The notes below the pieces were generated by a model that was not told where the DNA came from, made no database searches, and saw only the letters and a list, made by a program, of their open reading frames with translations. This document shows, piece after piece, positions 63,441 to 64,000 of a DNA stretch of 64,000 bases (its first letter is position 1; each line of letters begins with the position of its first letter). This stretch comes from Burkholderia singularis. GTDB lineage: Bacteria > Pseudomonadota > Gammaproteobacteria > Burkholderiales > Burkholderiaceae. Made by a program: the position numbers and the translations under genes. Location: positions 36,663 through 100,662 of the forward strand of contig NZ_FXAN01000038.1 of assembly GCF_900176645.1 (NCBI RefSeq). Direction: 5' to 3'.

Positions 63441-63650
63441 CTCCCGCTCGCGACGCGTTTGGCGGTAGAATCTCGCCTTATCTCCATCCATCCGACACAC
63501 CGCCTCGGCCCGCGTTCGCGCTCAAACCCTTGCTGCGCAAGCCTCCGGGGCATATCCGCACGGCCGCGCCGGTCCGCTTGCGCATGTTGCGCATCCGCGA
63601 CAAGGGCTGCGGCGCCTGTGCGTGCAACCGAAAAAACGACAGCTTCTTCG

Positions 63651-64000
63651 ATGAACGATTTTTGGCAACACTGTTCCGCCCTGCTGGAGCGCGAATTGAC
63701 GCCCCAGCAGTACGTGACGTGGATCAAACCCCTGGCCCCGATCGCATTCGATGCCGCCGCGAACACGCTGTCGATCGCCGCGCCGAACCGCTTCAAGCTC
63801 GACTGGGTCAAGAGCCAGTTTTCAGGCCGCATTGCCGATCTGGCCCGGGATTTCTGGAACGCGCCGATCGAAATCCAGTTCGTCCTCGATCCGAAAGCGG
63901 GCCAGCGCGCCGCCGGCCCGGCCGCGGCGGCGCCCGCCCCCCGCGCGCCGCTTACAGCGGCGATGCAGCCCGCGTCGCCGCCGAGCGCAGCCGATACGAG
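63651..64000 (+). CDS. dnaA: Chromosomal replication initiator DnaA, N-terminal part
   Basis: The gene runs off the right edge; 116 codons are seen. [20 protein letters not shown] and [14 protein letters not shown] are DnaA domain I (DnaB/helper interaction). After about residue 85 the sequence enters the Ala/Pro-rich domain II linker. It is divergent from rpmH, the ancestral order around the chromosomal origin. Confidence 0.97.
   Translation, partial: MNDFWQHCSALLERELTPQQYVTWIKPLAPIAFDAAANTLSIAAPNRFKLDWVKSQFSGRIADLARDFWNAPIEIQFVLDPKAGQRAAGPAAAAPAPRAPLTAAMQPASPPSAADT

Overview
The window is GC-rich chromosomal DNA of a Burkholderia-type betaproteobacterium, most probably the B. pseudomallei/thailandensis/oklahomensis group. 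The evidence is the gene order mnmE-yidC-yidD-rnpA-rpmH | dnaA at the right end, the mreBCD-mrdA-mrdB cluster beside gatCAB, the ntrYX-like pair with rsmB, htpX, fmt, def and dprA, and proteins with long Ala/Pro/Lys tails. Species assignment is inference from gene content, because no database search was possible. The right edge is the dnaA/oriC-proximal part of the main chromosome.

Layout. 1-8.5 kb: end of an M48 peptidase, an AraC regulator divergent from a zinc alcohol dehydrogenase, exonuclease III, a PPK2-type kinase and the gatCAB transamidosome operon (minus strand). 8.9-15.3 kb: the elongasome operon mreB-mreC-mreD-mrdA-mrdB. 15.6-17.5 kb: queuosine precursor genes queC-queE-queD. 17.8-28.6 kb: tRNA-Phe, then two-component genes, a DUF4390 protein, rsmB, htpX, a LysE exporter, fmt, def, dprA and a thioredoxin-like gene. 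28.8-35.9 kb: topB, a LysR regulator, a 2-hydroxyacid dehydrogenase, an 8-bp VNTR, a patatin and a thioesterase.

36.1-47.3 kb is foreign: an 11.2-kb integrative and mobilizable element (IME) inserted in tRNA-Lys(CTT). It is bounded by a 45-bp direct repeat that runs from the anticodon loop to the tRNA 3' end. It carries a tyrosine integrase, a lone VirB6/TrbL-like channel protein with a small lipoprotein, a MOBQ relaxase with an RSF1010-like oriT, an exactly 11-bp-phased seven-copy iteron array, a TraD-like accessory protein, a winged-helix Rep-like protein with its own repeats, an Xis-like protein and a gene of unknown function. Its AT-richer cargo is an HNH-domain protein, an unrecognised 387-aa protein and a TIR-domain protein, followed by a 130-bp strongly folded GC-rich element. 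This cargo is the best candidate for an undescribed, probably anti-phage or anti-plasmid, system.

47.3-64 kb returns to core chromosome: the displaced tRNA-Lys terminator, a degenerate coding fragment, gshA, an AlkA-like glycosylase with ada, a probable 63-nt small RNA carrying two CUCCUCC motifs, a VOC protein, yaeQ, a periplasmic protein, speG, two small unannotated ORFs, an orphan two-partner-secretion TpsB transporter, mnmE, an XRE regulator with palindromic operators, yidC, yidD, rnpA, rpmH, the intergenic region with a DnaA box, and the start of dnaA.
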